Below are positions 34,636-36,382 of a stretch of DNA of 36,382 nt, piece after piece. The notes beneath the pieces are model-generated. The model saw only the letters and a list, made by a program, of their open reading frames with translations. It ran no database searches and was not told where the DNA came from. Source of the stretch: a virus. The stretch spans positions 1 to 36,382 of the IMG/VR virus record IMGVR_UViG_3300025894_000028, one strand, 5' to 3'. The stretch's first letter is position 1. The number at the start of each line of letters is the position of its first letter. Made by a program: the position numbers and the translations under genes.

Positions 34636-36366
34636 TTATTTTATAGTTTTGACCCGGTCCATAAAACTAGGAGGGAAAAATCCCTGTTTATTTATCAGAC
34701 TTCTAAAACAAGCATCCAGTACGTATGTCACTGCCCAGTCATCTTTACTCCTAACTGATCGCCCAACACCCTGCATTATAGAAATACCAGTTTTCCAATC
34801 ATACCACTCATTAGACGTCTGCATTTTAGCTTTGATCAATGGATCGCCCAGTGATGGATAGGGTACTTTAAAAAAGATTTGAAAACGACTAGTATCATCT
34901 TTTAAATCTAGTCCTTCTAATAATGAAGGTCCCATTAAGACTGCGTCCTCTTTCTTTTTAAATAATTCTAACATGTCAGCCTTTTGTTTAGAGTTCTCAT
35001 AGTCCATCAATCTAAAAGTGTGTTTGCTATTAGATTTGATGTAGTTCATAAACTCATATGATCCGCAGTGAACAATACCCCGCTGACCTTTGTGCTTACT
35101 GATAATTTGATCCATGATCTCTACCACTTTAGGCAGACTCTCTTCGCGCTCTCTGAATGAGAGCTTGTGACGATTAACAAAAACCACTGGTGATTTGTCA
35201 TAGTTAAACGCATTGTCCATTCTAATAAACTTGGCGTTCTTAATACCCATGATTTTGACGAATGATATAGGATTGCCAATAGTTGCACTCATAAAGACTT
35301 TAAAATTAGCCTTTTCATGTAAGTATTTATTAATCATCAAACTCTCTTCAACACACATAAATTTAGACTCATGTTCGTTTTGATCTAAAACCATCTTACT
35401 AACACCAACCTCTTTAATTAGGTTAATATAATCTTCAAGCTTACATTGCACGTCTTTAAGTCTATCAAAGTGACCGAATGCTGTTTGCCAATCTTTAGGC
35501 ACTCCGGTATTACCGTAACGCTGTTTAGCTACTTTATTAGCAACCCTCCTAACTGTACCAAAGCTGCGCAATATTTTTTCAAATTCACTCATTGCACTAA
35601 AAACCTCATTTCTGTCACCAGTCATCATATGATTAACTAAGGATTGAATCTTATTTTTGGTATATGTTGCTTCTTGAAAACCCTGTTTACTAGCGAAACG
35701 ATTAACTGTCATCATTCTATCAACTATACCAGGTTCAATGCGAGGACTAAAATGGCTTTGTACAATATCATCTATGCGGTGTGCTTCATCAAAAAAGACA
35801 AAGTCTCTTTGCTCGAATGGCACCGTTCGTTCTTCTTGTAACATTTTAGCCTCAACATAATTTCTTTGAATTAACCAAAATGAATAATTAAGTAATGATA
35901 TGGGCTGATCGATAGCCCTGCGCCTGTTTTGTAAATACTCACATGAATTATAACAAGACAATTTTTCAGCCTGTTCATATCCCATACCCTTTAACTTACA
36001 ATCACCCAATGAAAATGGCAAACCATTTACCGAGCATTCATAATTATCAACACCTTTGATTGACGGCCAACGTAAGCCATACTTATAAAAGTCAGATTCA
36101 TATTGATCCTGAAGGCTCAGGTCGCTAGTAATCATATAACCCCTATTACCCATCTCTTTTAAAATATGTGCGGACCACATCGCTATAAGTGACTTACCAG
36201 CACCTGTTGGTGCATCTATTACTAGAGTAGATTCCGGATCCTCTAAATATGTTTCGCAAATTTTAGTTATGATCTCTCTTTGGCCCTTTCTAAATTTAAA
36301 ATCCTTTCCGAATGTATTCTTTTCTAATGCGCTATCGATAATTTGATCTAATCCGCGTTCCAACAT
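34636..36366 (-). CDS. DinG/XPD-family superfamily 2 DNA helicase with probable Fe-S cluster
   Basis: ATP-dependent DNA helicase, 576 aa. Visible motifs: Walker A APTGAGKS at residues 52-59; DEAH box at 193-196; motif III-like MSATIG at 359-364; motif V-like GPSLLEGLDL at 479-488; arginine-finger motif VI QGVGRSVR at 532-539. Between motif I and the DEAH box lie four cysteines (111, 123, 138, 142), spaced as in the 4Fe-4S domain of XPD/DinG helicases, which act 5'-3' on single-stranded DNA. Likely roles are phage replication, recombination or R-loop removal; which of these cannot be told from sequence. It is the first complete gene of the window, 12 bases upstream of the lipoprotein gene, so a replication-type gene leads directly into the structural block. 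Only 16 bases upstream are visible. Family assignment is firm; the biological role is inferred. Confidence 0.9.
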   Translation of the reverse strand: MLERGLDQIIDSALEKNTFGKDFKFRKGQREIITKICETYLEDPESTLVIDAPTGAGKSLIAMWSAHILKEMGNRGYMITSDLSLQDQYESDFYKYGLRWPSIKGVDNYECSVNGLPFSLGDCKLKGMGYEQAEKLSCYNSCEYLQNRRRAIDQPISLLNYSFWLIQRNYVEAKMLQEERTVPFEQRDFVFFDEAHRIDDIVQSHFSPRIEPGIVDRMMTVNRFASKQGFQEATYTKNKIQSLVNHMMTGDRNEVFSAMSEFEKILRSFGTVRRVANKVAKQRYGNTGVPKDWQTAFGHFDRLKDVQCKLEDYINLIKEVGVSKMVLDQNEHESKFMCVEESLMINKYLHEKANFKVFMSATIGNPISFVKIMGIKNAKFIRMDNAFNYDKSPVVFVNRHKLSFREREESLPKVVEIMDQIISKHKGQRGIVHCGSYEFMNYIKSNSKHTFRLMDYENSKQKADMLELFKKKEDAVLMGPSLLEGLDLKDDTSRFQIFFKVPYPSLGDPLIKAKMQTSNEWYDWKTGISIMQGVGRSVRSKDDWAVTYVLDACFRSLINKQGFFPPSFMDRVKTIK

Positions 36367-36382
36367 ATAACTTGTTTTGTGA

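Noticed and set aside
1-36382. tRNA genes, integrase/attachment sites, capsid, terminase or portal genes
   Set aside because: Gaps are at most 56 bases, too small for a tRNA, and no gene shows terminase, portal, capsid or integrase motifs.

Overview
The window is a compact late/structural block of a large contractile-tailed (T4-like myovirus) bacteriophage. It holds 25 complete genes plus the first codons of one more, all on the minus strand and almost abutting: the longest gene-free stretch is 56 bases, and no tRNA, rRNA, CRISPR array or insertion sequence is visible. The DNA is AT-rich. Start codons sit behind A/T-rich leaders with no convincing AGGAGG-type Shine-Dalgarno site. Together with the Trp/Asn/Tyr-rich lipoprotein and the cysteine-bounded fibre modules, this suggests a host in the Bacteroidota, perhaps a flavobacterium. 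That host call is inference from style, not a database match.

Reading in the direction of transcription (right to left): (1) 36.4-34.6 kb, a DinG/XPD-type Fe-S helicase; (2) 34.6-33.8 kb, a predicted lipoprotein with short tandem repeats and a basic Arg/Pro/Thr tail; (3) 33.8-31.2 kb, six small unrecognised genes, several overlapping, possibly assembly factors; (4) 31.2-22.6 kb, the baseplate hub: a 612-aa gp48/gp54-like candidate, a gp53/LysM-like protein, a gp27-like hub, a 458-aa structural protein, a gp5-like spike with no lysozyme domain, and a 574-aa protein with a hydrophobic Pro-rich tail; (5) 22.6-19.9 kb, two genes not expected in a baseplate cluster: a protein with four S1 RNA-binding domains, resembling ribosomal protein S1, and an amidoligase fused to a pentapeptide-repeat-like beta-helix; (6) 19.9-13.9 kb, the wedge: a 280-aa structural protein, gp25, gp6 (baseplate J-like), a 93-aa protein and a 911-aa gp7-like candidate; (7) 13.8 kb to the left end, fibre/appendage proteins of 188, 651, 1240 and 2502 aa. 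The last has its Ig-like and Pro-Thr-repeat modules at the N-terminus.

Most genes should work together in building the baseplate and its fibres, so transcription is probably coupled. Four of the longer gaps, and one site just upstream of the gene entering at the left edge, share a GATATATA motif (three copies read GATATATAATA exactly). This is a candidate phage promoter and would split the block into the transcription units hub, S1, amidoligase-wedge-fibres, giant fibre and next gene.

The strongest leads are the S1-like gene next to the amidoligase fusion inside the baseplate operon, the shared promoter-like motif, and the giant modular fibre.
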